A stretch of DNA of 5,095 nucleotides from Alphaproteobacteria bacterium (GCA_013297545.1 JAAFHH010000274.1:1-5095); one strand, 5' to 3'; positions 1 to 5,095 are shown, counted from the stretch's first letter. Translations and numbers: made by a program. The notes: generated by a model not told the origin, from the letters alone.

Positions 1-968
1 GTCTCGGCATCCTCGGCGCCGGGCGCTGGGGGACGGCACTCGCTGTGGCGGCGACGCGGGCGGGCACGGAGGTCTGTCTGCAGGCGCGGGATCCGGCACT
101 GGTGGCGGCACTGGCGCGCGGTGCACACCCGGCGTTTCCCGGCGTGATCTTGCCGTCGCTTACAGCGACAACCGGCATACTGAGCGAGATCGACGCCGTC
201 GTGCTCGCTGTACCCAGCCAAGTGGCGGGTGGCGTGCTGACTGCAGCCGTCCTGCCGCCGGGCATCCCGGTGCTCTCTGCCGCCAAGGGCATCGACCTCG
301 CGACCGGTGAGGTGATCGCAACCACCTTGGCGCGCCTGCGTGCCGACCACCCGATCGCCGTGCTGTCGGGTCCGACCTTTGCCAGCGAAGTGGTGCGCGC
401 CTTGCCGACCGCGTGTGTGATCGCGGCTGAGGACTTGAGCCTGGCGCAACGTCTCGCCGCCTGCTTCGGCAGTACCAGTTTCCGCCCCTATGCCTCGGCC
501 GATGTGATCGGCGTTGGGATCTGTGGGGCGGTCAAGAACGTGTTGGCGATCGCCTGTGGCATCGCGGCGGGCCGCGGCCTCGGCGACAACGCGGGTGCCG
601 CCTTGATCACCCGCGGCTTGGCCGAACTGGCGCGTTTGACGGTGGCAGCCGGCGGCCAGGTCGACACCGCGATGGGGCTCGCGGGCCTCGGCGACTTGGT
701 GCTGACCGGCTCCAGCCCCCAGAGCCGCAACTTCAGCTTTGGTGTCGCCCTTGGCCAGGGTGGGCCACCGACCAGCCCGCCGGGGGCGACGGTGGAGGGG
801 ATCGCAACGGCGCGCGCCGCCGCCGCACTGGCGGAGCGACTTCGCATCGACGCACCGATTGTGGCGGCGGTGGATCAAGTCGTGCACCATGGCGCGGGTG
901 TCGAGGCGGCGATTGCCGCCCTGCTCGCCCGCCCGTTGCGCGCCGATGGCTGGCGTGTGGGAGCATGA
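1..968 (+). CDS. gpsA: NAD(P)+-dependent glycerol-3-phosphate dehydrogenase, 5'-truncated by window edge
   Basis: Cytosolic enzyme that reversibly reduces dihydroxyacetone phosphate to sn-glycerol-3-phosphate, the backbone precursor of phospholipids. The frame is open from base 3, and 321 residues are visible before TGA at 966-968. The family is usually about 330 residues, so only a few N-terminal residues and the start codon should be missing. What is seen: the Rossmann dinucleotide motif GAGRWGTALA at nt 15-44; a KGID segment near nt 285; SGPTFASEV near nt 367-393; the GAVKNV stretch at nt 525-542 with the catalytic lysine codon at 534-536; a GRGLGDN loop near nt 570-590; GLAGLGDLVLT near nt 675-707; and the substrate-phosphate-binding SRN at about nt 720-729. 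All signature motifs are intact and there is no frameshift. It is the first visible gene of a + strand operon, with the EVE gene beginning 7 nt after its stop. GTG at 45 is an internal valine codon, not the start, because the nucleotide-binding motif lies upstream of it. Confidence 0.97.
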   Translation, partial: LGILGAGRWGTALAVAATRAGTEVCLQARDPALVAALARGAHPAFPGVILPSLTATTGILSEIDAVVLAVPSQVAGGVLTAAVLPPGIPVLSAAKGIDLATGEVIATTLARLRADHPIAVLSGPTFASEVVRALPTACVIAAEDLSLAQRLAACFGSTSFRPYASADVIGVGICGAVKNVLAIACGIAAGRGLGDNAGAALITRGLAELARLTVAAGGQVDTAMGLAGLGDLVLTGSSPQSRNFSFGVALGQGGPPTSPPGATVEGIATARAAAALAERLRIDAPIVAAVDQVVHHGAGVEAAIAALLARPLRADGWRVGA

Positions 969-975
969 GGCCGCG

Positions 976-1386
976 ATGAACCATTGGCTCGTGAAGTCGG
1001 AACCGTTCAAGTATTCCTGGGATCAGATGGTGGCCGACCAGCGCACCCACTGGAATGGCGTGCGCAATCACCAAGCCGCGGCCTCTTTGAAGGCGATGGC
1101 GATCGGCGACCTCGCCTTCTTCTATCATTCGAACGAGGGCAAGGAGATCGTCGGCATCGTCGAAGTGGTGGCGACTTACTACCCCGACCCGAGTGATCCC
1201 GATGGCCGCTTCGGCATGGTCGATGTCGCCGCCCGCCAAGCACTGCCGCGTCCGGTCACCTTGGCGACCATCAAGACCGATCCTGATCTCGACGGGATCG
1301 CGCTGGTGCGCCAATCGCGCCTGTCGGTGATGCCGATCGCACCGGCGCACTGGGCCCGCGTGCTCGCCCTTGGCGGGCTCAGCTGA
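976..1386 (+). CDS. EVE domain-containing protein (thymocyte nuclear protein 1-like, formerly DUF55)
   Basis: A 136-residue single-domain protein. EVE domains are PUA-like folds that bind modified bases in nucleic acids; what this bacterial member binds is unknown. What is seen: N-terminal WLVKSEP (residues 4-10), YSWD (13-16), the core WNGVRN (26-31), GDLAFFYHSN (44-53), GKEIVGIVEV (55-64) and YPDPSDP (69-75), the expected order for the family. The length matches the usual 130-150 residues. Start ATG 976 is chosen because it gives the canonical MNHWLVKSEP N-terminus and has a GAGG Shine-Dalgarno (967-970) 5 nt upstream, overlapping the gpsA stop. The frame continues upstream, but only through gpsA coding sequence. 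One oddity: after VRNHQA the usual ARN-type residues are replaced by AAS (35-37). The gene lies between gpsA and a Rieske gene in a tight operon. The family call is firm and the biological role is not. Confidence 0.93.
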   Translation: MNHWLVKSEPFKYSWDQMVADQRTHWNGVRNHQAAASLKAMAIGDLAFFYHSNEGKEIVGIVEVVATYYPDPSDPDGRFGMVDVAARQALPRPVTLATIKTDPDLDGIALVRQSRLSVMPIAPAHWARVLALGGLS

Positions 1387-1727
1387 TGGTCGGCTCGCTC
1401 ACGGTCTGCGCAGCAGACGAGGTCGCCGAAGGCCATGCGGTCATGGCCACGACCACGGCCTTTGGCGAGGATCAGCCGCTGATCATCGTGAAGTGGCACG
1501 GCACGATCCGGGCGTTCCGCAATTGGTGCCCGCACATGGGCACGCCGCTCGATTGGGAACCGGGCAAGGTCTGGAACTATGACCGCACGCAGTTGATGTG
1601 TGCGACCCATGGTGCCGTGTTTGAACCCGATACCGGCCTGTGCACCCGCGGCCCCTGCCGCGGCCAGCGTCTGCACGGCTGGCAGGTCGACATCGTCGAC
1701 GGCATGATTGTGGTCGCCGCTGGCTAG
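1386..1727 (+). CDS. Small Rieske [2Fe-2S] ferredoxin-like protein
   Basis: A 113-residue protein made almost entirely of one Rieske domain. The cluster ligands are plain: C48-P-H50 and, 21 residues later, C72-A-T-H75, followed by GAVFEPDTG (76-84) and GPCRGQ (89-94). There is no oxygenase catalytic domain, signal peptide or membrane segment, so a soluble electron carrier or redox subunit is likelier than a cytochrome bc1 or dioxygenase alpha subunit. Its partner is not visible. Two extra cysteines (C86, C91) flank the second ligand pair; I recall similar cysteines in related small Rieske proteins and attach no function to them. The start ATG 1386 shares its A with the TGA stop of the EVE gene (TGATG), and there is only a weak purine-rich site upstream, so translation is probably coupled. 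The last codon is followed by TAG 1725-1727, which abuts the stop of the opposing gene. Confidence 0.93.
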   Translation: MVGSLTVCAADEVAEGHAVMATTTAFGEDQPLIIVKWHGTIRAFRNWCPHMGTPLDWEPGKVWNYDRTQLMCATHGAVFEPDTGLCTRGPCRGQRLHGWQVDIVDGMIVVAAG

Positions 1728-1730
1728 CTA
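1725..1730. other. Tail-to-tail abutting stop codons (TAG|CTA)
   Basis: The + strand Rieske gene ends with TAG at 1725-1727 and the - strand EAL gene ends with CTA (TAG on its own strand) at 1728-1730. The two genes converge with zero bases between them, and the junction hexamer TAGCTA is a palindrome. No GC stem followed by a T-run was found on either side, so any terminator would have to lie inside coding sequence or be Rho-dependent. Confidence 0.9.
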
Positions 1731-2933
1731 CTTGGTTGTCATCGCCATGGCGTCTTCGATGTCGAGCGGTCGACCGAACAAGTAGCCTTGCCCCATCGGG
1801 CAGCCGAGGCCGAGCAGCACGGATGCCTGTTCTGAGCGTTCGATGCCTTCCGCCACAACACGGATCTGCAGCGCTTGAGCGAGCCCAATGATCGCGCGCA
1901 CGATCTGCAAGCTGGTCTCGTTCTCCATCATCCGGCCGACGAACGAGAGGTCGATCTTGATCACATCGATCGGGAAGCGCTGCAGGTAGCTGAGCGACGA
2001 ATAGCCGGTGCCGAAATCATCAAGCGCGATGGTCAGCCCAATGTCTTTCAGCGCGCGTAGGATTGGTTCGGCCACTTGGGGGGCATCAATCAGCACGCCT
2101 TCGGTGATTTCCACCGTGAGGTAGCGCGGCTCGACCCCGCTTTCCGCCACCACCCGGCGCAGGGTTTCGACCAGCGTGTCGTCGACAAAGCGGGTGCCCG
2201 AGAGGTTTACACTCAGCCAGGGCTTGGGCTTGCCCGCCGCGACGGCGGCGTCCTGCATGCGCTTCAAGCTGGAGAGTGCCGAGCGGACCGTCCAGCCATC
2301 GATGCTGTTGATCAGGCCAGCTTCTTCGGCGAGAGCCACAAACCGGCCGGGGCTAACCAGGCCGCGTTCCGGGTGGCGCCAGCGCACGAGCGCCTCGAAC
2401 CCGCGCAGCGAATGGTCTGGCAGGGCGACGATCGGCTGGAATTGGACAAAGAACTGTTCTGACGCCAGCGCCTCGCGCAGTTCTTGTTCGAGCATGAGGC
2501 GCTCGCGCGCGCGCTCATAGGGGTCCTCGATGCCGAAGGCGGCCGCACCCAGCAGGTCCTGATCCGTCTCCTCCGGCGTGATCGGGTGACCACCCATGGT
2601 GCGCTGCAGCGTGCGGAAGCGATTCAGGGTCAGGCGCAACAGGGCACCGGTGATGACATCGGCATTGCGCAGCCGGTTCTGGATCTGCTCGCGCCGGATC
2701 ACCATCACCGAGGTTTCGGTCATCGCGGTGACAGTCGCTGAGCGCGGCAGATCATCGATCAGCGCCATTTCACCGACGATTTCTCCAGCACCTAAGGTCG
2801 CGAGCTTGATCGTCTCCCCGAGCCGCGTGACCGTCACGTCGAGCGAGCCGCGCTCCACGATGTAGGCGGTATCGCCAATCGTACCTTCCCGAAACACCAC
2901 GGCACCCGGGGCAAACGTGTGTTTCAAGTCCAT
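1728..2933 (-). CDS. Cyclic nucleotide-binding domain + EAL domain protein (predicted c-di-GMP phosphodiesterase)
   Basis: A 401-residue cytoplasmic protein with no membrane segment. Residues 5-100 form a CAP-type cyclic-nucleotide-binding domain, with a phosphate-binding-cassette signature GEMALIDDLPRSATVTA (54-70) that includes E55, R64 and S65. Residues 100-150 form a charged helical linker. Residues 150-395 form an EAL domain. The residues expected for Mg-dependent c-di-GMP hydrolysis to pGpG are all present: E180 (in FEALVRW), N243 (VNLSG), E275 (VEITE), D305 and D306 (DDFGTGYSS), K326 (KID), E362 (VVAEGIE) and Q382 (GQGY). There is no GGDEF domain. ATG 2933 is preferred over the in-frame GTG 2942 because AGGAG lies 8 nt upstream of the ATG but overlaps the GTG. 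It lies 81 bp downstream of the CpdA-like gene on the same strand. Inference: cNMP binding controls the EAL domain. Ligand identity (cAMP or cGMP) and the sign of the effect cannot be read from sequence. Confidence 0.96.
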   Translation of the reverse strand: MDLKHTFAPGAVVFREGTIGDTAYIVERGSLDVTVTRLGETIKLATLGAGEIVGEMALIDDLPRSATVTAMTETSVMVIRREQIQNRLRNADVITGALLRLTLNRFRTLQRTMGGHPITPEETDQDLLGAAAFGIEDPYERARERLMLEQELREALASEQFFVQFQPIVALPDHSLRGFEALVRWRHPERGLVSPGRFVALAEEAGLINSIDGWTVRSALSSLKRMQDAAVAAGKPKPWLSVNLSGTRFVDDTLVETLRRVVAESGVEPRYLTVEITEGVLIDAPQVAEPILRALKDIGLTIALDDFGTGYSSLSYLQRFPIDVIKIDLSFVGRMMENETSLQIVRAIIGLAQALQIRVVAEGIERSEQASVLLGLGCPMGQGYLFGRPLDIEDAMAMTTK

Positions 2934-2941
2934 TGTTGGCA

Positions 2942-2946
2942 CTCCT
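2942..2946 (-). promoter_or_regulatory. Ribosome binding site of the cNMP-EAL gene
   Basis: AGGAG on the - strand, 8 nt before ATG 2931-2933. It covers the first base of the alternative GTG start (2940-2942), which it therefore cannot serve. This fixes the start of the EAL gene three codons inside the longest frame. Confidence 0.8.
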
Positions 2947-2961
2947 GAATATGGCGCGGTG

Positions 2962-2990
2962 ATTCTGCAACGCCCTTGGCCTCAGTTCAA
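2962..2990 (-). promoter_or_regulatory. Candidate promoter of the cNMP-EAL gene
   Basis: On the - strand, TTGAAC (plus coordinates 2985-2990) and CAGAAT (2962-2967) are separated by exactly 17 nt, each matching 4 of 6 sigma70 consensus bases. Transcription would begin near 2955, leaving a short leader before the AGGAG site. It lies in the only sizeable gap of the - strand block, so the EAL gene could be expressed separately from gmhA-gmhB-cpdA. This is a by-eye match only. Confidence 0.35.
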
Positions 2991-3014
2991 CCACCACGCT
3001 GGTTTTGGGTGAGT

Positions 3015-3800
3015 TTAAGCCCCGAATGGATAAGGCCCGTCTGCCGGTTCGGCGACCGGGACCAAGTGACTGATCAGCCGCTCGCCATTCCACGCGTGTA
3101 ACAAAAACCCGGGCGGCTCCAGCCACCAGGTGGGTTTGGCGTGCAGGCGCGGTGCCACTTGGTGGGCGGTTGACGGTGCGGTCATCGCGATGGTGTGGCC
3201 GAGGCGCACGGTGACTGGGCGGTGGATGTGGCCCGCCAGCACGCGCTCGACATGGGGGTGGCGGTCCATCAGCCGGCCGAACCGGGTGAGGTCTTCCGCC
3301 GGCAGATCCGGGCCACCAAGACCGGTGTCGAACGGTGGGTGGTGGAGGGCGAGGACGGTCGGCCGGCGATCTTCGGTCAGGCGGGCGTCGATCCAGGCCA
3401 AGCGATCCGGCCCGAGCACTCCGGCGGACTGGCCATCGCACACCGAATCAACCAGCACCAGCCGGAGTGGCCAGCCCTCCACCACGCCGCGCCAATCGCC
3501 CTCGGCCGCGATTGGGCGGATCGGTCCCGGTGTCGCGCGCAAGGCATCACGGGAATCGTGATTGCCGATGATGGCGTAGATCGGCATCGCCAGCGGTGCC
3601 AACAGGGCTGCGAGCTGCTGGTATTCCGCCGCCGCGCCGGTGTCGACCAAGTCCCCCGTCAGCAGCACGAGATCGGGGGCCGGTGTTAGGCCCTGCACCC
3701 GGGCGATCGCGGCTGCGGCCATGGCGTTGGTATCGACCCGCCGGCTCCACAGCTGGCCCGCGGCGACGACATGGAGGTCAGACAGCTGGGCAATCAGCAT
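3015..3800 (-). CDS. cpdA: CpdA/Icc-type class III cyclic nucleotide phosphodiesterase (calcineurin-like metallophosphoesterase)
   Basis: A 261-residue soluble binuclear metallophosphoesterase, the usual size for the CpdA/Icc/Rv0805/GpdQ group. The metal-ligand motifs occur in order: D8-L-H10, GDLVD (49-53, D50), GNHD (79-82, N80 and H81), LHHPPF (152-157, H153) and GHIH (190-193, H191 and H193). No signal peptide or membrane segment is seen. The best-known activity in this group is hydrolysis of 3',5'-cAMP to AMP. Glycerophosphodiester hydrolysis (GpdQ-like) or another phosphodiester substrate cannot be excluded, and the LPS-related neighbours leave that open. Start ATG 3800 has GGAG (3808-3811) 7 nt upstream. 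The start overlaps the end of gmhB in ATGCTGA, implying coupled translation. The next gene downstream on the same strand carries a cNMP-binding domain, which favours a cyclic-nucleotide role. The fold is certain, the substrate less so, and the symbol is provisional. Confidence 0.84.
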   Translation of the reverse strand: MLIAQLSDLHVVAAGQLWSRRVDTNAMAAAAIARVQGLTPAPDLVLLTGDLVDTGAAAEYQQLAALLAPLAMPIYAIIGNHDSRDALRATPGPIRPIAAEGDWRGVVEGWPLRLVLVDSVCDGQSAGVLGPDRLAWIDARLTEDRRPTVLALHHPPFDTGLGGPDLPAEDLTRFGRLMDRHPHVERVLAGHIHRPVTVRLGHTIAMTAPSTAHQVAPRLHAKPTWWLEPPGFLLHAWNGERLISHLVPVAEPADGPYPFGA

Positions 3801-4348
3801 GGGGGGTCTCCGCGGGCGATGGCGGCGAGCAGCGTATCGTCGATCGCTTGCAGATCTGTGATCGTAAGGTCAGCTGCGGGATCGGGGTGGTCGGCCACGC
3901 GGATCGCGCGGGCAAGGCCAGCGCTGCGGGCGGCGGCGATGTCGGTCGGCTGGTCGCCGATCAAGGTCGAGCGGGCAAGATCCAGGCCGAGGTCACGGGC
4001 GGCTGCCAGCAGCATGCCGGGGGCGGGCTTGCGCAGATCACTCGCGACGTTCCAGGGCGGCGCGCCATCGGGGTGGTAGGGGCAGCCATAGATCGCGGCC
4101 ACCTGTCCGCCGGCTGCGGCCACGGCGCGCAGCATCCAACGGCTGAGCTCTGCGAACTCTGGCCAGCTGTAATAGCCGCGCGCGATCCCCGCTTGGTTGG
4201 TCACCACCGCGACCGGCAGGGCTGCGCGGTGGGCGCGCACCAACAGATCCAGCGCTCCCGGCGCCCAGACGAACCGGTCGATCGTGCCGACATAGCCGAA
4301 GTCCAGGTTGAGCACGCCGTCGCGGTCGAGCAGCAGACCGGGGCGCAT
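3794..4348 (-). CDS. gmhB: HAD-IIIA phosphatase, probable D-glycero-D-manno-heptose 1,7-bisphosphate 7-phosphatase (zinc-site variant)
   Basis: A 184-residue HAD hydrolase of the GmhB/HisB-N type, predicted to remove the 7-phosphate from heptose 1,7-bisphosphate in cytosolic ADP-heptose synthesis for the LPS core. What is seen: motif I DRDGVLN (8-14, with D8 as nucleophile and D10 as acid/base), motif II TNQAGIARG (50-58), motif III RKP (K107) and motif IV GDQPTD (131-136, D132 and D136). All catalytic residues are present. Oddity: the E. coli enzyme has a zinc loop of the form CxH...CxCRKP, but here it reads C89-P-Y91-H92...S103-D-L105-RKP, so three of the four usual ligands are missing. ATG 4348 gives a compact N-terminus and lies 7 nt after the gmhA stop. 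The Shine-Dalgarno is weak, which fits coupling to gmhA. The adjacent gmhA supports the heptose assignment over histidinol phosphatase. Confidence 0.87.
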   Translation of the reverse strand: MRPGLLLDRDGVLNLDFGYVGTIDRFVWAPGALDLLVRAHRAALPVAVVTNQAGIARGYYSWPEFAELSRWMLRAVAAAGGQVAAIYGCPYHPDGAPPWNVASDLRKPAPGMLLAAARDLGLDLARSTLIGDQPTDIAAARSAGLARAIRVADHPDPAADLTITDLQAIDDTLLAAIARGDPPC

Positions 4349-4355
4349 CAGCGGC

Positions 4356-4931
4356 TCAGGCGGCGAGCGCGCGTTCGATCAAGGCGCAGTAGGTGTGGCC
4401 GACCAGCTTCATCGCTTCCTGGATGCGCTGGGTGCTGGTGGCCGGCAGCCGCAGCAGGTGATCGCACGCATCGACCATCTTGCCGCCACCGATGCCGGTC
4501 ATGCCGATGGTCACCATGCCAAGCGCGCGCGCGGCGGCGAACGCCAGCAGCACATTGGCCGAATTGCCAGAGGTCGACAGACCAACCAGCACGTCGCCGG
4601 CGCGCCCATGGGCGATCACTTGGCGTTCAAACACGTGTTCATAGCCATAGTCATTGCCGATCGCCGTGATCACGGAGACATCGGCGGACAGCGCGATCGC
4701 CGGCAGGCCGCGGCGTTCCAGCATCAAGCGGCCAACCAACTCACCGGCCAAATGCATCGCGTCGGCGGCCGAGCCGCCATTGCCGCAGAACAGCACTTTG
4801 CCACCGGCCGCCATGCTGGCGATGGTGGCGGCCGCGGCCGCCCCCAAGTGTTCTTGCAGGCCGCGATCGGCCTCGAGCGTGGCAAACAGGCGGGCCGCGT
4901 CGGTGAATTCGGTGGCGATGAACTGAAGCAC
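4356..4931 (-). CDS. gmhA: Phosphoheptose isomerase (sedoheptulose 7-phosphate isomerase)
   Basis: A 191-residue SIS-domain enzyme, full length for GmhA. It converts sedoheptulose 7-phosphate to D-glycero-D-manno-heptose 7-phosphate, the first committed step toward ADP-heptose for the LPS inner core. What is seen: the sugar-phosphate loop GNGGSAADAMH (50-60), GNDYGYEHVF (92-101), a second loop LSTSGNSANV (118-127) and RIQEAMKLVGH (169-179). The metal and catalytic residues known from E. coli and Burkholderia enzymes correspond to H60, E64, Q171 and H179, all present. The start is GTG 4931: an in-frame TAA lies only 12 nt upstream (4941-4943), AAGGA is well placed, and the next methionine is at residue 40 inside the fold. 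It heads the - strand operon and gmhB follows after 7 nt. HldE and HldD, needed to finish the pathway, are not in the window. Confidence 0.95.
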   Translation of the reverse strand: MLQFIATEFTDAARLFATLEADRGLQEHLGAAAAATIASMAAGGKVLFCGNGGSAADAMHLAGELVGRLMLERRGLPAIALSADVSVITAIGNDYGYEHVFERQVIAHGRAGDVLVGLSTSGNSANVLLAFAAARALGMVTIGMTGIGGGKMVDACDHLLRLPATSTQRIQEAMKLVGHTYCALIERALAA

Positions 4932-4937
4932 GCGCGA

Positions 4938-4942
4938 TCCTT
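4938..4942 (-). promoter_or_regulatory. Ribosome binding site of gmhA, supporting its GTG start
   Basis: AAGGA on the - strand, 6 nt before GTG 4929-4931. It overlaps an in-frame TAA (4941-4943), so no longer gmhA product is possible in this frame. Confidence 0.78.
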
Positions 4943-4962
4943 AAAGCCCGGTTGAGTGAGCG

Positions 4963-4992
4963 CACCATAGGCGGCGGCCGGGCAGGGGTCCA
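4963..4992 (-). promoter_or_regulatory. Candidate promoter of the gmhA-gmhB-cpdA operon
   Basis: On the - strand, TGGACC (plus 4987-4992) and TATGGT (4963-4968) are spaced 18 nt apart, each matching 4 of 6 sigma70 consensus bases. The predicted start near 4956 leaves a short leader before the AAGGA site. The -35 element overlaps the 12-bp palindrome at 4989-5000. By-eye match only. Confidence 0.33.
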
Positions 4993-5024
4993 GCGCTGGA
5001 AAAATCGCTAAGACCGGGGTCCAG
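4985..5024. repeat. 9-bp direct repeat GGGGTCCAG, two copies
   Basis: GGGGTCCAG occurs at 4985-4993 and again at 5016-5024, offset by 31 bp, close to three helical turns. Both copies lie in the 133-bp divergent intergenic region. The first overlaps the candidate gmhA -35 element and the second fills part of the spacer of the candidate + strand promoter. The arrangement resembles paired operator sites, but no regulator family is recognised. Confidence 0.5.
4989..5000. promoter_or_regulatory. Perfect 12-bp palindrome TCCAGCGCTGGA, candidate operator
   Basis: TCCAGCGCTGGA reads identically on both strands and sits about 55-70 bp upstream of gmhA. With no loop it is more likely a dimeric protein-binding site than a hairpin. 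The second direct-repeat copy carries only the left half-site (TCCAG, 5020-5024). Confidence 0.4.
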
Positions 5025-5037
5025 AATCTGCTATAGG
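5010..5037 (+). promoter_or_regulatory. Candidate promoter of the divergent + strand gene
   Basis: AAGACC (5010-5015) and TATAGG (5032-5037) are spaced 16 nt apart. The -10 element matches TATAAT at 4 of 6 positions and the -35 is poor. Transcription would start near 5044, about 20 nt before ATG 5065. By-eye match only. Confidence 0.28.
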
Positions 5038-5064
5038 GTGGCACTAGGGCTTGGTGACAGCGCC

Positions 5065-5095
5065 ATGAAGAAATCTCGCGTTGTGATCATCGTCA
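5065..5095 (+). CDS. Start of a divergent gene, 3'-truncated, product unknown
   Basis: ATG at 5065-5067 opens a frame of 10 complete codons, MKKSRVVIIV, before the window ends. A weak GGTGA (5053-5057) lies 7 nt upstream. The basic start followed by a run of beta-branched residues would suit either the first beta strand of a Rossmann-type fold or the start of a membrane segment, but ten residues cannot tell these apart. Divergence from gmhA suggests, weakly, a cell-envelope function. Confidence 0.5.
   Translation, partial: MKKSRVVIIV

Noticed and set aside
733..1676. Long - strand open frames opposite gpsA, the EVE gene and the Rieske gene
   Set aside because: They are antisense shadows rich in Arg, Pro and His, with no plausible domain and no ribosome binding site worth noting.
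1743..1752. Perfect palindrome CGCCATGGCG near the convergent junction
   Set aside because: It has no loop and no T-run and lies inside the EAL coding sequence. A 10-bp GC-rich palindrome is easily expected by chance here.
2985..3005. Possible terminator hairpin after the cpdA stop (AACCA paired with TGGTT)
   Set aside because: The stem is only 5 bp with a 6-nt loop and no T-run follows on the - strand. It also overlaps the better-supported -35 element of the EAL gene.
4401..4424. Met in place of the usual His two residues after the RIQE motif in GmhA
   Set aside because: The four metal and catalytic positions (H60, E64, Q171, H179) are intact, so this looks like tolerated family variation rather than loss of function.
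3596..4669. A 357-codon + strand open frame across the middle of the window
   Set aside because: It lies antisense to parts of cpdA, gmhB and gmhA, which have clear motifs and ribosome binding sites. Its translation is a low-complexity Arg/Gly/Ala/Ser mix with no recognisable motif, as expected for shadow frames in GC-rich DNA.
546..4700. GCGATCGC octamer at 546-553, 3703-3710 and 4693-4700, resembling the cyanobacterial HIP1 repeat
   Set aside because: All copies are inside genes and at least the first encodes Ala-Ile-Ala with favoured GC-rich codons. Three copies in 5 kb are explained by codon choice, and the gene content is not cyanobacterial.

Overview
The window is GC-rich, almost fully coding DNA that reads as ordinary core chromosome of a Gram-negative proteobacterium. 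Heptose-precursor genes (gmhA, gmhB) imply an LPS-bearing outer membrane. The very high G/C at third codon positions and a gpsA gene followed by an EVE-domain gene suggest an alphaproteobacterium, perhaps near Rhodospirillales. That placement is inference from remembered gene order, not something the sequence proves. No transposase, integrase, CRISPR array, tRNA or rRNA was recognised.

Left block, + strand (1-1727): the 5'-truncated gpsA (glycerol-3-phosphate dehydrogenase), a small EVE-domain protein and a small Rieske [2Fe-2S] protein form a tight operon. The first gap is 7 nt and the second junction is a one-base TGATG overlap.

Right block, - strand (4931 down to 1728): gmhA (GTG start), gmhB and a CpdA/Icc-type metallophosphoesterase are packed as one operon, with a 7-nt gap and then a 7-nt ATGCTGA overlap. 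An 81-bp gap with a plausible promoter follows, then a two-domain protein with an N-terminal cyclic-nucleotide-binding domain and a C-terminal EAL (c-di-GMP phosphodiesterase) domain. The stop codons of the Rieske and EAL genes meet tail to tail with no base between them (TAG|CTA, 1725-1730).

Right edge: a 133-bp divergent intergenic region (4932-5064) separates gmhA from a + strand gene of which only 10 codons are visible. It holds a perfect 12-bp palindrome and a 9-bp direct repeat that overlap candidate promoter elements for both directions.

Functionally, gpsA supplies sn-glycerol-3-phosphate for phospholipids, and gmhA and gmhB supply two steps of the ADP-heptose route to the LPS inner core. 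The predicted cyclic-nucleotide phosphodiesterase next to a cNMP-binding EAL protein suggests, as a hypothesis, a cAMP (or cGMP) to c-di-GMP signalling link. I see no clearly new system. The points most worth a second look are this signalling pair, a GmhB-like phosphatase that has lost most of its zinc-site residues, and the repeat structure in the divergent promoter region.
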